Positions 1-11,321 of a stretch of DNA of 64,000 nt are shown piece by piece. The stretch covers positions 18,485 to 82,484 of the forward strand of contig MZZL01000110.1 of assembly GCA_002749535.1 (NCBI GenBank), written 5' to 3'. Position 1 is the stretch's first letter. Each line of letters starts with the position of its first letter. The translations under genes were made by a program, and so were the position numbers. The notes under the pieces are model-generated. The model had not been told where the DNA came from, made no database searches, and saw only the letters and a list, made by a program, of their open reading frames with translations. The stretch comes from Apophysomyces variabilis (taxonomy: Eukaryota; Mucoromycota; Mucoromycetes; Mucorales; Mucoraceae).

Positions 1-3000
1 ACACTGTTGAACTTTGGCATTCTTCTCAGGAGTAGGGTAAAAATACAGTAAGATTAATATGCGGAGCGTCTGAACAAACGGAAAACATCAGTGACTGGAA
101 TGTTGCAAGAAATGTTTTATCCACGAGTCATTACCTCATTGTCCTGCAAAATACGTAAAAGTAAAAGCTTTGCCAAACCCTCGGTAGCTATCGCTTGGAT
201 TTCGTTGCTATCATGGTTCAGAGCAAACTCGAATAGCTCTCGTAACTCTTCAAACTGATCCAAGACAATGTTAGACATAATTCAGTGATACTTTACGAAA
301 CTTAACGTTTTTTAATTTCGAGACAACAGATGATACACCGTATGCAGTCATGATATCAAATAATATCTAGTACAATTGATAATCAAGTCGGACAATGTGG
401 CATGAATCCCTCTTACCATCAAAGCTTTTTGTTGCAATTCTTCATGTCCATTTTTCAAGCAATGAACGAAAAGAGAAATATTATGGAGCCCAAGTGCCTA
501 TTATCCGTTTAGTTGCTGATAATTCCAAAACATCTGTAACAAGTACACACCTTATCCAAACAGCAACAAAGCCCTAAACAGTGTAGGCCTTCCTCGCGAA
601 GCACAATTTCCTTACTTTGTACAGATGGAACAATCAGGTCATTAATCAAACCATACACTGTTGAATTATCGTGCAAAGCCTAGTCAGAATCAGCAGAAAT
701 GTTTAGCACGGAAAGAAAAAGGTAAACGCTTCGATCCTGCCCGATATTTACCTCTTCACTGTGTTCAAGCATGCATTTACAGATACTTAAACATTTGAGT
801 TGTGACAAACTTTTCCGGACGGAACGGCTATCGCCTTCTTCGTTTTCGCTATCGCTTTCATCTTCATCATCCGGTATGCCTCGATTACGCCTATTCAGTT
901 TGTCGTCCATTTTTAACTTTTTAAATGGGGTTCCTTTTCGCTGAGACATTGTGAGACAGCGTAACGATAGCGTAGATATATGCGTACCAATAATTCGTCG
1001 TCGTCCTCATTATTAGCGATTTCCTGAATATCAGAAATAATTTCGACCATTGTTCTTCAAAATTTATTAGCGGTTAGTGAATTATGGCGCACTCCATATG
1101 ATACGAGAAGAATGATAGTTTTACCTTGTAAAGTCTATTTCATCCAGTGAAATCATCTTTAACAATGCAACTATAGTACTGAGATGGTCATCAGGTATAT
1201 CAGGGACCATGAGTATTTCCCCTGGTAGAAGGTTAGCAAAGTCTCTTAGCGCATGTGCGACGTCGACGTACTTAATAAAACAAACATCTTCCGTCGTCCA
1301 ACTTCGTCGGCATAGTCCAAGCATTTTGCTATATCAAGGAGCTGCATCACTATAAATTCGTAATCACCTTCGGTTTCGTTGGTCGTTTGCTGCCATAATG
1401 CATTATATTTTTGTATAATGAATGCATGTCGTGTAACTTCAGGAAGGATAGCATCTAGTTTGTCGTCGTACTAGATAAATAATCACAATTTGTTAGATCT
1501 ATGGACAGCTAATATTCAACAATTACTTGCATTTTTCTTAGTGAGGAACTTGATAAACACTTTTGCAAGAAATGCGCTCTCAGGTGACAGGTTCTCCCAA
1601 AATTGCTCTGAACAATAGGATAAGTGAAAGAAATGTAAAGAAAGAATACGCTACCATCAAATTTCACAGTGTTGATAATCTCCATTCTTGTAAGGAAAAA
1701 TGCAGTAAGGATATCTTCCGCTGCGTCACCTTCCAGGACATCCATGCGTTCCAAGAACTAAAGCGCCCTGTCATTCCGCATGCTGATCTCCAGTAGGGAT
1801 ATTACCTCCAGTAAATTGTTATCGGCATGTCTTATCCATAGCGTGGCAATCATCTTACTTGCTGCTCGTCGCACCAGTGGGTCTCTGTAAAATAAGGTTA
1901 GCCATTTTATTCCTGCTTTTTACTGTTATTACCTGTCATTTAGGCCCCATTTTAACAGCTTATGACGATCTGATACACTCAAAAGCGTAAAATCACTGAT
2001 TTCGGCCATAGGTTTCAGAAACACAACCCTGCGGTTGATGGCATCCACATCTCTTGCTCGCTCTATAATGTAGGGGATCGTCTCTTGTGTTGCTTCCAGA
2101 TTGAAAAGAATGACTCGTCGCACTTCACTATCCTCTTTCGTTAATATTTCCTACTTTGTTTGTTCTAACTATCCGTTCAGATAACGTACGCGCTGTCATC
2201 GTATTGCAACCGCCAAAGTAGTTTCTGTGTGATTGTCTTTCCATCCTTTTCATCCACTTCAGTATCCGCTCCATGCAACCTCGTCAATGCTGTTGCTGCT
2301 TGGATACGAACAGGAGGCTCTTTGTCTCTGATCCGCTCAAACAGAGCTTGTTTTAAATCTTGATACAGATCCTCGCTGTAAAATGTACCATGTCAGATGC
2401 AAAAATTACAGTTGTTTTCAGAAAACTTTTTTTTTTGCTGGCCGCTTACTCGATTTCTCCAAGGGAGTTGATACTGAGGGCGATAATTTGACAGCAGCGA
2501 AATCTGACTGATTTGCTTTTAGCCACCAAACCTTTCAACAAGTGGCGCATTAAAAATTCTACAAATCGCGAGGAAAGGGTCTCTTCCAGATCTTCCTCCA
2601 TATCCTCCGACTTTTCCTCTTCGTCTTCGTCTTTCGAATCTTCCGAATAGAATTAGCGGGTCGAAAGGGTGATAGAAAGAAAAAAGTACCTAGTTGCTGC
2701 GTATACTGCATGAAGCTAGCCACAAATCGTATAATTCGATCGGCATGCGGTTCTCGTTTTCGGATCTGCAGGATTCTATTAAGATTGCGAATAACCTCCG
2801 TAATGAACGCTTTTTCTCCGTCAATATCAATGTTGTGAGGTGTGCCCTCGATTATAGGTTCATTGAGACAACATTGTTCCTGGATTTTCCTCAGGGAAAT
2901 GGCGTGTTTTCTTTGATTCGCGTTGGGTTTTTGTGCATCGTTAAAGATCTGTGGTAGTGTAGTAGATAAGGAAGCGATCGCAGCTGTTTTTCGAGACGTA

Positions 3001-3011
3001 TTGGTTGACAT
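1..3011 (-). CDS. YCG1: Condensin complex subunit G (CAP-G/Ycg1/Cnd3), partial
   Basis: HEAT-repeat non-SMC subunit of condensin, which compacts mitotic chromosomes in the nucleus. The start ATG is at 3011. Exons read on the minus strand: 3011-2690, 2639-2450, 2375-2190, 2127-1933, 1884-1806, 1757-1655, 1607-1531, 1470-1125, then further exons near 1055-970, 948-750, 690-550, 510-408 and 300-130, and one that runs off the left edge. Family landmarks seen: RIIRFVASF near residue 92, SVRFRCCQIIALSINSLGEI, RIRDKEPPVRIQAATALTRL, SAEVRRVILFNLEAT, LLKWGLNDRDPLVRRAA, LLDIAKCLDYADEVGRRKM, SKEIVLREEGLHCLGLCC and IQAIATEGLAKLLLLRIL, in the same order as in other CAP-G proteins. The 3' end is missing because of the window edge. 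Oddities: a GC donor after 1531 and an apparent frame slip near 1240-1290 (see findings). Identity is secure; some exon borders left of 1120 are approximate. Confidence 0.9.
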
Positions 3012-4476
3012 GAGTGCTCGGTCGCGAAGTGCTATGAATCAGAAGAAATTGAGGATGCTTCAAAAGATTGAGCCAATGAAATGCCATTGTAGCCTGAGGT
3101 GGCGACTTTGAGTCTGGCTTCAAATTGCTACAAACTGCTAGATAAGGATGGAACAGTGCAAGCAAAGGATACGATCTACCTCTTATTATTTGCAGTTTAC
3201 TCTGGGTAAATGATACAGAGGTAATCAAAGTGATTTATTGTATATAGATGCGCAAATAGGAGGAAGACAATGAGATTTATTGACGAAGGCGGCAAGATAA
3301 TACACTGTACTGCTTACAGTTTTTGAAGGATTACCCTACGAAATATGACCATTGTAATTCTGGGGTGAATGGGTAATTTCCATTGCTGCATCATTCAGTT
3401 TTCTTCCGGCTTTAACCTGCAGAGGTAAGGATTGTGTCTCCTCACCCATAACTGTTGGTTATGGTATCCATATATGCGAGAAGACATGCACACGAGAAAA
3501 GTCTGCCTACAAAGCATGTTTGTCCTGCCGCAGTCTCTAGAGACGACAGTTGAGTACAACAGATTTGGTGGGGAAGCACAATGACACATTCTATGGATAT
3601 CCCACTAGCTATATGGTGGTGCATCCATAGTCATTCCATTATTTTTCCATATCATACAATGAGTTGCTGATAGGAAACTCTGGAATCTACAGTGAAGGTC
3701 ATGGAAATTACTATTTAAATGAAGGCAAAATAGAAGAGAAGCGTGTCTCCGGTTACACAAATCAACCCAAGTCCATTTGGGTCTTATAATCTATAGGAAA
3801 CAGTTAGCAAGGATGGTACGAGAGGATTTAATGCCGGATGTGGAAAAACTTCTACTGGCTTTGAGAGGCTATTGACTCTAAACATGTCTTAAGAGAATTT
3901 TCCCTCTTCAAATAATAAAAGATTGCGCAACATGTAAAGAAATAAGCGATTCCCGGCAGGCTTTGCTAGATGTTCTTCTCATGCCGCGCACACGGCGACG
4001 ACACATTTAGTTTTTCCGTCTTGGACCCTTGATCTTCCATTTTCCCAAAAACGGTAATTTATCCGAAAGAAATCCCGTACGCCGTCACACTTGACTATGC
4101 GTTGGTGCCGGTTCGGCACTGACGCCGATGGCTTCAACGTAGACAATCACTGCTATGGTATTTTGGGATAAATTCTAACAGTAGGTTAACAATTACTTGT
4201 TTCAATTCTAACCATTTGATTTAGTGAAGTGGTTGATGGAGAGAAAGATGACCTTAAATGGAAAATCCGTAGACTTTAAATTTCTGATCTATACAAGAGA
4301 CGCCACCTATTCGGGTCGCCGAATGCTCAGTCCTGAAGTTAACAAATGCTACTTTCTAAGCCCATCGCTTTCCAATTTTGTATGACTGGTCGGATCAAAT
4401 TAAAGTGTCGTTAAAAAAACTATATAAATACCCGGGACAACACGACTTCCGTGTCCACAACAACCATCTACTCATT
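3012..4476. other. Intergenic, no gene seen
   Basis: About 1.4 kb between the divergent condensin and monooxygenase genes. Short open stretches around 3395-3625 exist on both strands, but none resembles a known family or has a consistent start and splice structure. The right end holds the promoter of the next gene. Confidence 0.5.
4421..4430 (+). promoter_or_regulatory. TATA box of first FAD monooxygenase
   Basis: TATATAAATA lies 47 bp before the ATG at 4477. The longer open frame upstream of that ATG opens with TTG (4378) and would put the start before the TATA box, so 4477 is the better start. Confidence 0.7.
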
Positions 4477-5670
4477 ATGCTATCTACACAACCTCAACTA
4501 AGAATTGCCATTGTCGGTGCTGGTCTTGCAGGTCTTAGTCTTGCCAGAACCCTTCAACAAAATGATATTTCTTGTACGGTATATGAACTTGACTCGTCTC
4601 ACGATAGCCGATCTCAAGGCGGAAGTCTTGATCTGCATACCGAAACAGGGCAACTTGCTCTTCGAAACAATGGCTTATGGGATACAATTCTGCCTTACAT
4701 GCGCTATGAAGGACAAGACCTACGTATATTGGATAAAACCGGTAAACTTTTGTATGATGAGATCGTTGGACCTGAACGAGACGAACGACCTGAAGTCGAT
4801 CGAGGCATTTTACGCCAAACATACCTTGATTCCTTGAAAGAAGGAACCATTCACTGGGGAATTCGGATAAAGGAAATCATTTCCGAAAATGACAAGAAGA
4901 ACACAACGGATCCGCAGCAACGAAGTCGTTTCAAGCTTGTGTTTGCCCATGGTGAAGAAGAAACGTTCGATGTTGTCGTTGGAGCAGATGGAGCTTGGTC
5001 TCGTATCCGTGCTTTTCTTTCGGATGTCAAACCAACGTATACTGGCATTACTTTCTTCGAAACCGCTTTGCTCAACGCAGATCAAGAATTTCCAAAAGAG
5101 TCCAAACTGGTAGGACGCGGAACTGCAAGCATCCTATCCGACAAGAAAGGTTTATTACTTCAACGCAATGGTGACGGCTCTGTCCGCAATTACATAGCTC
5201 TCCACATCCCAGAAGATCATTACTCGCCAAAGCAAGTGTCCGATGAATCTTTTGTCCGGCATCGTCTACTTGAGCAGTTCATTGACTGGTCCGATGATCT
5301 CAAGGCAATAGTAACTAAGGGCCAAGGTTTGATTCAACGCAAGATCAATACCCTTCCACCTGATCATCGTTGGACTTCTCGACCCGGTGTGACCCTTATC
5401 GGTGATGCAGCCCATCTCATGTCCCCCTTTGCTGGTGAAGGCGCAAACTTGGCTATGATCGACGGCGTTAATCTAGGCAATGCTATTGCCAAGGTGGTGA
5501 AACAAGGGGCTGATCTGGCCATAGTTCAAGAAGAGTTTGAAAAGTCTATGATGGCAAGATCTCAGCGAGCATCTGAAATGAGCGCCAGGAATTTGGAGAT
5601 GTTCTTTAGTGACGACGCAGCTTACAAAGTAACAGCTTTTTTCGAACGACACATGAACCGCGAAGCATAA
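4477..5670 (+). CDS. FAD-dependent monooxygenase, TetX-like (paralogue 1)
   Basis: Intronless, 397 aa. Class A flavoprotein monooxygenase: uses NADPH, FAD and O2 to hydroxylate a small, often aromatic, substrate that cannot be told from sequence. Seen: the dinucleotide-binding GAGLAG at residues 14-19 after a beta strand, a GGSLDLH segment near 49, RPEVDRG near 104, the GADGAW (DG) motif at 169, and GDAAHLMSPFAGEGAN (GD motif, FAD ribityl contact) at 309. GGSLDLH and the PFAGEGAN loop place it with TetX-like enzymes rather than with salicylate hydroxylases. There is no targeting peptide, so it is probably cytosolic. AATAAA at 5727-5732 is a likely poly(A) signal. Two close paralogues follow in the same orientation. 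Family secure; TetX activity on tetracyclines is not implied. Confidence 0.9.
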   Translation: MLSTQPQLRIAIVGAGLAGLSLARTLQQNDISCTVYELDSSHDSRSQGGSLDLHTETGQLALRNNGLWDTILPYMRYEGQDLRILDKTGKLLYDEIVGPERDERPEVDRGILRQTYLDSLKEGTIHWGIRIKEIISENDKKNTTDPQQRSRFKLVFAHGEEETFDVVVGADGAWSRIRAFLSDVKPTYTGITFFETALLNADQEFPKESKLVGRGTASILSDKKGLLLQRNGDGSVRNYIALHIPEDHYSPKQVSDESFVRHRLLEQFIDWSDDLKAIVTKGQGLIQRKINTLPPDHRWTSRPGVTLIGDAAHLMSPFAGEGANLAMIDGVNLGNAIAKVVKQGADLAIVQEEFEKSMMARSQRASEMSARNLEMFFSDDAAYKVTAFFERHMNREA

Positions 5671-6623
5671 CATTGGACTTGCAATTGCACGGTCTATCCC
5701 GTACTGAAAATGGAATGATTATCTTTAATAAAGCATAATGAATCATCCTCTTTTAAGGACTGTTGTCACATAGAGTTTGACATCACTGCTATTAAACAAC
5801 TAATTTGAGCCTCTTTCTCTTTAGTTTTGACATTTGAGAACTAACAGATCTAAATACAATTCAGTCTGTTCAATCCAGAGCCCTTTTTGGCTCGTCCACC
5901 ACGCAGTGTCTGATTGGGTGTCATCGTCACTTGCAATACCATTTTCATTTCTTTAAAGAACAAGTCGCCTTTCTTTTCCCAGGTGTGCCATACCATCAAA
6001 TACGGGATCCTATGTTGGAAAGCAACAAATGTCTCTTATGCATCGCTCTCCATGTCCTCTGTTTTTCGCTTCTTGACGGCAGGAACTAATGGCGCATGAA
6101 GTTTCGCCTCTGTCATCTTGTTGTGAAGATTGTACTACCTAACTAGCTCCGATTTCATGGCGCTTGATTCCTTATCCCAATGATTGCCTTAATAAAAGAA
6201 CTATATAACAATAAGCCAAAACTATCCTACTTTAACTTCGGTTACAAGATCTGTCACCACGACACAGGAATTGTGAAAGGACGGCAAACCGGAATTAAAT
6301 AACAAGATCTGCCCAAATCAAAAACATGGCGACATCTGTTGTTCTTGTGGGACATTCATTCCCAAACATGCGTGATGTTCATAGGACACAAACTTCTCTT
6401 TTAGGAAAAGTGCAACAGAGTGTCTGTAGGGTCGCAGTTGCTATGACAGTAACAGGCCCATATATGGTAAATCCCTACCAAGTCCGTGTATTCCGAAGTG
6501 GAGGCAAAGTACCTCACAGCCACAATGTAACATAACACGGTGCCACTTGTTAAATTTCAAATCAACGCATCAAGGCGTTTAACTTGGTGCGTTTTGTATC
6601 TTTTGCTTTACTGCTCTGTGAAA
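5671..6623. other. Intergenic with TATA-like element
   Basis: No convincing gene. TATATAA at 6202-6208 could be the promoter of the membrane-protein gene. An ATG at 6326 in good context opens a 69-codon frame, but no splice donor in it joins in phase to the 6624 frame, so it may be a leader ORF or chance. Confidence 0.4.
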
Positions 6624-8549
6624 ATGCTAGTTCCTCAATGGGTGGCTTCTGCTTTATACGTGATTATACAAGCCTCTGCGCGTGCTGCTCTCTTTGCGCT
6701 CTGGTCCATGCTTGCCTTTGGCATGGATCAAGTATCCTTAGTTTATTGGCTGGGTCAACGCGATATGATAGACAAATTGACAACAATGTTTCGTCCTGTT
6801 GCTGCTATTGGCCGCCAAAAAGTCAGCTACGTCCCTCTCTTATTGCTGGTTGTGGCTGTGGACTTCGCCTTGGGCATATTGAACCCGATACTTGCTCATG
6901 TTTATAACCCCACCACAGTTTTCCAAGCTTCGGAAAAGCCCATCAGCTCCTTGACCAACGTCGCGCTAAAGCAAGCCCCGTCTTACCACGAGCTTGGTGC
7001 TAACGGGAATAAGCCCGTAAACGGTTTGGAAGTGATGAGAAATTATACATGTCATACACTACAAGATTGTACGCTTACGAAAAATGCTGCTGGGTTGTAT
7101 ATCTCTTACCCAGAACCATTGGAGGAATTACCATTCAACGCTAGCCAGTTAGTGGCGCCGTATTCAGTCGACGACATAGTATATCCTTCCTTTACTCGTC
7201 AATGGGGAAACATCAAAGTGCAACCTTTGGGAGGAGGTGGACAATATTTGTTATCTTCCGTGTTTGACGAATTCTCACACCACACGCTGTGGGAGAGAAT
7301 GAGCAGTGATCGACGAGTATGGGAGAAAATCGTACTGAAGGAACGAGGTTCAGAAAACCCAACAGAGGATATTAACAATATCTTGATCGATATCCGAAAT
7401 GGCGGTATTAACCGACACCACGATAAACCGTATCGATTGCGTCCTGCTCTCTACAATGAAGAAATCAGTGGAATGCCAATTTCCTATATGCTATCGCCAG
7501 CATGGGGTAATGACCCGAATTGGAATCATTCAGCGATAGCCGCCATCTTGTTTCAGGCCGATGATACCCCGCAAAACTTTACTTTCTTAATCGAAATCGA
7601 AATCAAGCAGAGTAGCATTTATACAGTAGATTCTTTCGAGGAAATAGACTACAATATCTTGGAAAGCTACTATCCGGCTCATCTGAATCGTACAGTTACC
7701 TCCGGCCAGTTTAAGGAAACCTGCTACAAGATATCGAACGGATCTGTCACGGTGAATAACACAGTATCCTATATGCGAATGTTTTCCGACATTGATTCCT
7801 TTGGAATAGCTATGGCACAGCTGATTCAATATCCCACGACAAGAACTCAGGTGGGAACCGGTCTTAGCACGCTTGAGGCCGTCGGTCGAGTTCGGGCTTT
7901 TAAACGACCAGAAAGCTGTAAACCACAGAATGTGGACGTGGAGTTGAACGAGCCTTACTTCAACTTTATCGCTGCTGCCAACGGATCTGATCCTAAGGCT
8001 TGTGCTAGGTTTCATACATTAGCATTTGATACCATCACAAAAAGCCGTACCTGGTTATCAAGACAAATACCGATTTTAAAGGAACCTTATAGCATGCAGC
8101 TACAACCGTTTGCTTCGCTTTTTGGGAACACATCTGATATACCAGGCTTGCTTGCTTCATTTGCAACAAACACGTTTCTTGAGGGCGCTGTCAGTCTCCA
8201 AGGCCACCGTATTGTACAAGTAACAGGCGTAATATTTGATATCGGCTTCTGGGGAGGACTCGGCACTCTTGTGGGTCTCTCTCTGGTCATCGTACTTGTA
8301 TCGTGGTTCTTTACGACACCGTACTATCGATATTCCCTTTACAAAGCTCTTCGACTGACGGTCGCCGGGGATGATACAGCCAAAGCAGAATTAGGGCTGC
8401 GTGTCGATAGAAAGAACGGCAAGTCCACATATTTGACTATGGATGGCATGGATATCACTTGTGTGGATGCATCTTCTGAATACGCGAACGATGATAATGA
8501 CAGTGTGACATTGGTAAAAGAGGGCTATACTCCTGTCGAAAAAATGTGA
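6624..8549 (+). CDS. Multi-pass membrane protein with large lumenal/extracellular domain, unknown function
   Basis: 641 aa from the ATG at 6624; the frame is open upstream to 6540 but has only GTG there. Hydrophobic segments lie at about residues 5-45 (probably two helices), 72-92 and 540-565. Between the last two is a roughly 440-residue domain with many N-glycosylation sequons (for example NYT, NAS, NHS, NFT, NRT, NGS, NNT, NTS), so this part most likely faces the outside or the ER lumen. The C-terminal tail of about 75 residues is charged and ends near TLVKEGYTPVEKM. I do not recognise the family; it resembles the fungal-specific membrane glycoproteins often left as hypothetical. It lies between two monooxygenase paralogues, but nothing links their functions. 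Confidence 0.75.
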   Translation: MLVPQWVASALYVIIQASARAALFALWSMLAFGMDQVSLVYWLGQRDMIDKLTTMFRPVAAIGRQKVSYVPLLLLVVAVDFALGILNPILAHVYNPTTVFQASEKPISSLTNVALKQAPSYHELGANGNKPVNGLEVMRNYTCHTLQDCTLTKNAAGLYISYPEPLEELPFNASQLVAPYSVDDIVYPSFTRQWGNIKVQPLGGGGQYLLSSVFDEFSHHTLWERMSSDRRVWEKIVLKERGSENPTEDINNILIDIRNGGINRHHDKPYRLRPALYNEEISGMPISYMLSPAWGNDPNWNHSAIAAILFQADDTPQNFTFLIEIEIKQSSIYTVDSFEEIDYNILESYYPAHLNRTVTSGQFKETCYKISNGSVTVNNTVSYMRMFSDIDSFGIAMAQLIQYPTTRTQVGTGLSTLEAVGRVRAFKRPESCKPQNVDVELNEPYFNFIAAANGSDPKACARFHTLAFDTITKSRTWLSRQIPILKEPYSMQLQPFASLFGNTSDIPGLLASFATNTFLEGAVSLQGHRIVQVTGVIFDIGFWGGLGTLVGLSLVIVLVSWFFTTPYYRYSLYKALRLTVAGDDTAKAELGLRVDRKNGKSTYLTMDGMDITCVDASSEYANDDNDSVTLVKEGYTPVEKM

Positions 8550-9325
8550 AGAAAAGCCAAAAATCCTATATAATTATCATTATTGTGGTTATTGCTGTAG
8601 TTGTAGTTCTCAGACAAACTATTAGGGTAAAAGTACAGTAGCTGGTCGTTCAACCAAAATGTGACATGTATCTACGGAGAGATATACTATGTTACCTAAA
8701 AGTCCTTCTTTTACGTTGTTTAAAGGCTTAAAAAGCGTTAAAGAGAGAGTTAAATTGGGTTACAATAGACCATATATGGAAAGTGCTTTGTCTTAAGCAG
8801 CAGGAACATCCGCCGTGGGACTGCTTGATGAGCACCGAAAGTGCGCACTCTGCCTTACCAATGACAAAACCTTGTAACGTCGGAGTACCTCACACTCCAA
8901 CCATCTGTACTCGGAAGTTGTTATGATTCATATTCCCCACCGTGATTCCCGAGTGTTCGCTACTGAAGAAATCATGAATCAAGCATATGTCGGATCAAAC
9001 ATTGCCTTTCTCCAGGTATCAGACAACGGAAAGAAGGCAAGACCTCTTACGGAACAGCATTTACTCAAAGGATCGCGACGTTGAGCTGTCTGATAACTAG
9101 AGCACTAATAAATCTTTAACAAGTGCATATGGTAGACTGTGCTTTGTCCTGCTTGACCAAGGATTTGAATCACCGCAGAAAAATATGGATCAGTCGTATA
9201 TATATAAGTAACCGGCTTCACCATGCATTGCCCTTGTGAAGTTCCTAACAGATACACACACACACACACAAAATCTCACTCACTCACTCACTCACGCTAT
9301 CTAACACCCTTTTTAGATTCTTATT
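8550..9325. other. Intergenic; promoter and simple repeats
   Basis: No gene seen. It contains the TATA box at 9197-9207, a CA run at 9253-9270 and CACT repeats at 9275-9295. The two repeats lie between the TATA box and the ATG and so probably in the 5' leader of the second monooxygenase. Confidence 0.5.
9197..9207 (+). promoter_or_regulatory. TATA box of second FAD monooxygenase
   Basis: TATATATATAA about 120 bp before the ATG at 9326. The longer leader, compared with its paralogues, is accounted for by the CA and CACT repeats. Confidence 0.6.
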
Positions 9326-10522
9326 ATGACTTCTACAAACGTTCCCCTAAAAATCGCTATTGTTGGTGCCGGTATGGCTGGTCTCGCTGCTGCTAGAACA
9401 CTTCAACAAAATGGCATCCCATGCACGGTTTATGACTTGGATACCTCTTCTACCAGCCGAGATCAAGGAGGGAGTCTCGATCTACATGTCGAATCAGGTC
9501 AACTTGCTATGCGTACCAATGGTTTATGGGATGAAATTCAGCTCTATATGCGTTATGAGGGACAGGATACTCGGATTTTAGACAAGACCGGCAAAGCATG
9601 GATCGACAAGGTCGCAGAAGAGGGCGAAGCTGGTCGCCCAGAGGTAGATCGAGGACCTCTACGTCAAGTATACATCGATTCACTTGAAGAAGGAACAATA
9701 CGCTGGGGAACGCGCATCACAAAAGTGACATCAGTGACAGCTCAGGATGGTGAAGGCGATCAGATCAAGCATCCATGTTATACACTCCATTTTGGTGATG
9801 GCACAGAGGAAACATTCAACTTTGTTGTTGGTGCGGACGGTGCCTGGTCCCGTGTCCGTACCTTTTTATCAGATGCAAAGCCTATTTACAGTGGTGTAAC
9901 CTTCCATGAGATGCGGTTACCAAATGCGGACAAAGACCATCCCAATGAATCGAAGCTAGTAGGACGTGGAAGCATTTATGCCCTATCCGATAACAAAGCT
10001 ATAATGGGTCAACGTAACGGCGACGGTTGTGTTCGCTCCTATGCTGTTCTTCGAATTCCCGAAAGTGGTTTGCCAGAAGACATTATCCAAGATGAGTCCA
10101 CTGCGAGAGCATATGTAGCCAAGTACTACGAAGATTGGTGTGAAGGTCTCCAAAATTTGATTCGCAACAGTCAAGGATTCATTCCTCGACCGATCTATGC
10201 TCTCCCTGTGGAACATCGCTGGGTTTCCCGCCCAGGTATCACCGTGATTGGCGATGCCGCTCATCTAATGTCTCCGTTTGCTGGTGAGGGAGCAAACCTA
10301 GCTATGATTGATGGTGTCGACCTTGGATTAACCCTGGTCAAAGTGGTTAAGGAGGGCGAAGATTTGGCAATTGCGCAGCAGAAATTTGAACAAGCAATGA
10401 TGACACGATCCAAGGTTGCAGCGGCAGAGAGTGCCAGGAACCTAGATTTATTTATCTCGGAGAATGCCCCACAAAGCACAATGGTTGTTCTTCAACATAT
10501 ATTTGCTAAAAAAAGTGATTAG
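9326..10522 (+). CDS. FAD-dependent monooxygenase, TetX-like (paralogue 2)
   Basis: Intronless, 398 aa, ATG start. Same architecture as the copy at 4477: GAGMAG at residues 14-19, GGSLDLH, RPEVDRGPLRQ, GADGAWSRVR, and GDAAHLMSPFAGEGANLAMI in the C-terminal third. The nucleotide-binding motif sits at residues 14-19 in all three paralogues once ATG starts are used, which supports the start. Predicted cytosolic flavoprotein hydroxylase; substrate unknown. Coding sequence is diverged from the neighbours but collinear with them throughout, as expected of a tandem duplication that is not recent. Confidence 0.9.
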   Translation: MTSTNVPLKIAIVGAGMAGLAAARTLQQNGIPCTVYDLDTSSTSRDQGGSLDLHVESGQLAMRTNGLWDEIQLYMRYEGQDTRILDKTGKAWIDKVAEEGEAGRPEVDRGPLRQVYIDSLEEGTIRWGTRITKVTSVTAQDGEGDQIKHPCYTLHFGDGTEETFNFVVGADGAWSRVRTFLSDAKPIYSGVTFHEMRLPNADKDHPNESKLVGRGSIYALSDNKAIMGQRNGDGCVRSYAVLRIPESGLPEDIIQDESTARAYVAKYYEDWCEGLQNLIRNSQGFIPRPIYALPVEHRWVSRPGITVIGDAAHLMSPFAGEGANLAMIDGVDLGLTLVKVVKEGEDLAIAQQKFEQAMMTRSKVAAAESARNLDLFISENAPQSTMVVLQHIFAKKSD

Positions 10523-11321
10523 ATTATGCCTCTTACATATCCTCAAATGCGATGCAATCATTGATAGAATAAGAATGCTCCATAAAACCAGATGTTTAAC
10601 AAATACCTTTCATGGATTGCAATTTGAAATCATACAACAAGACTAGAAGAGCAGGAATATGTAATGGAAATTATGTTGTCATAGAACAGGAAAAACAACA
10701 AAGCAAAGACATCTCATTGTACAGTCAATCTCCTAACACCACCTGTGCAGTAGAATTCGTACACGGCATTGTGATGCTTGGACAGTTCTGCTATTGAAGA
10801 CCTAATATGGCAGGAAAGGAAAACAACGTTCAAAATATGCCTATATTTAGTTGGAAAAATTCCCCAGAAGGAGGCTCTGACTTAATCTCTTCGAGCAGTT
10901 AGCTCTCGAAGGTCAAAGACATGTTCGGCCGGGAAAATGTTTGATGAAAGTGGGTCTTCAAGCCTTAGGTGGAACCTCAAAAAAACTGAAACGTTCCAGA
11001 ACTGGAAAAAGTGATTCGTCATCCAGTCCATCTTTGTATCCTCAAAAATGAACATAACTCTTGTAAAAGCACAAAGGTTCGAGGTGATGTGCACTTAGGC
11101 TAGTCTATCGGGGTATTAAAAAACCGATTCCGCATATTGTTCCACCAAATGTTAGTGTGTTAGCAAATCGTAGGTACCCGCAGCCTAGATGTCAGCCCTT
11201 TGTTACCTGCTTTTAATACACCTACACCGGTATCGGGAAGAGTTTTCCCAACCTAAATGAATATAAAGCTGCTTCATATAGTCCTTGATAGAGTGTTCAT
11301 CACATTGAATTGTTACTTCAT
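10523..11321. other. Intergenic between monooxygenase paralogues
   Basis: About 0.8 kb. Short frames only; no family recognised. The right end holds the TATA box of the third paralogue. Confidence 0.5.
11261..11267 (+). promoter_or_regulatory. TATA box of third FAD monooxygenase
   Basis: ATATAAA about 55 bp before the ATG at 11322, a spacing like that of the first paralogue. Confidence 0.65.

Noticed and set aside
6074..6112. Short minus-strand ORF starting MTEAKLHAPLVPAVKKRK
   Set aside because: Only 26 codons, isolated, no splice partners found.
9160..9180. tRNA T-arm-like GATTCAAATCC on the minus strand
   Set aside because: No matching acceptor, D or anticodon arms around it.
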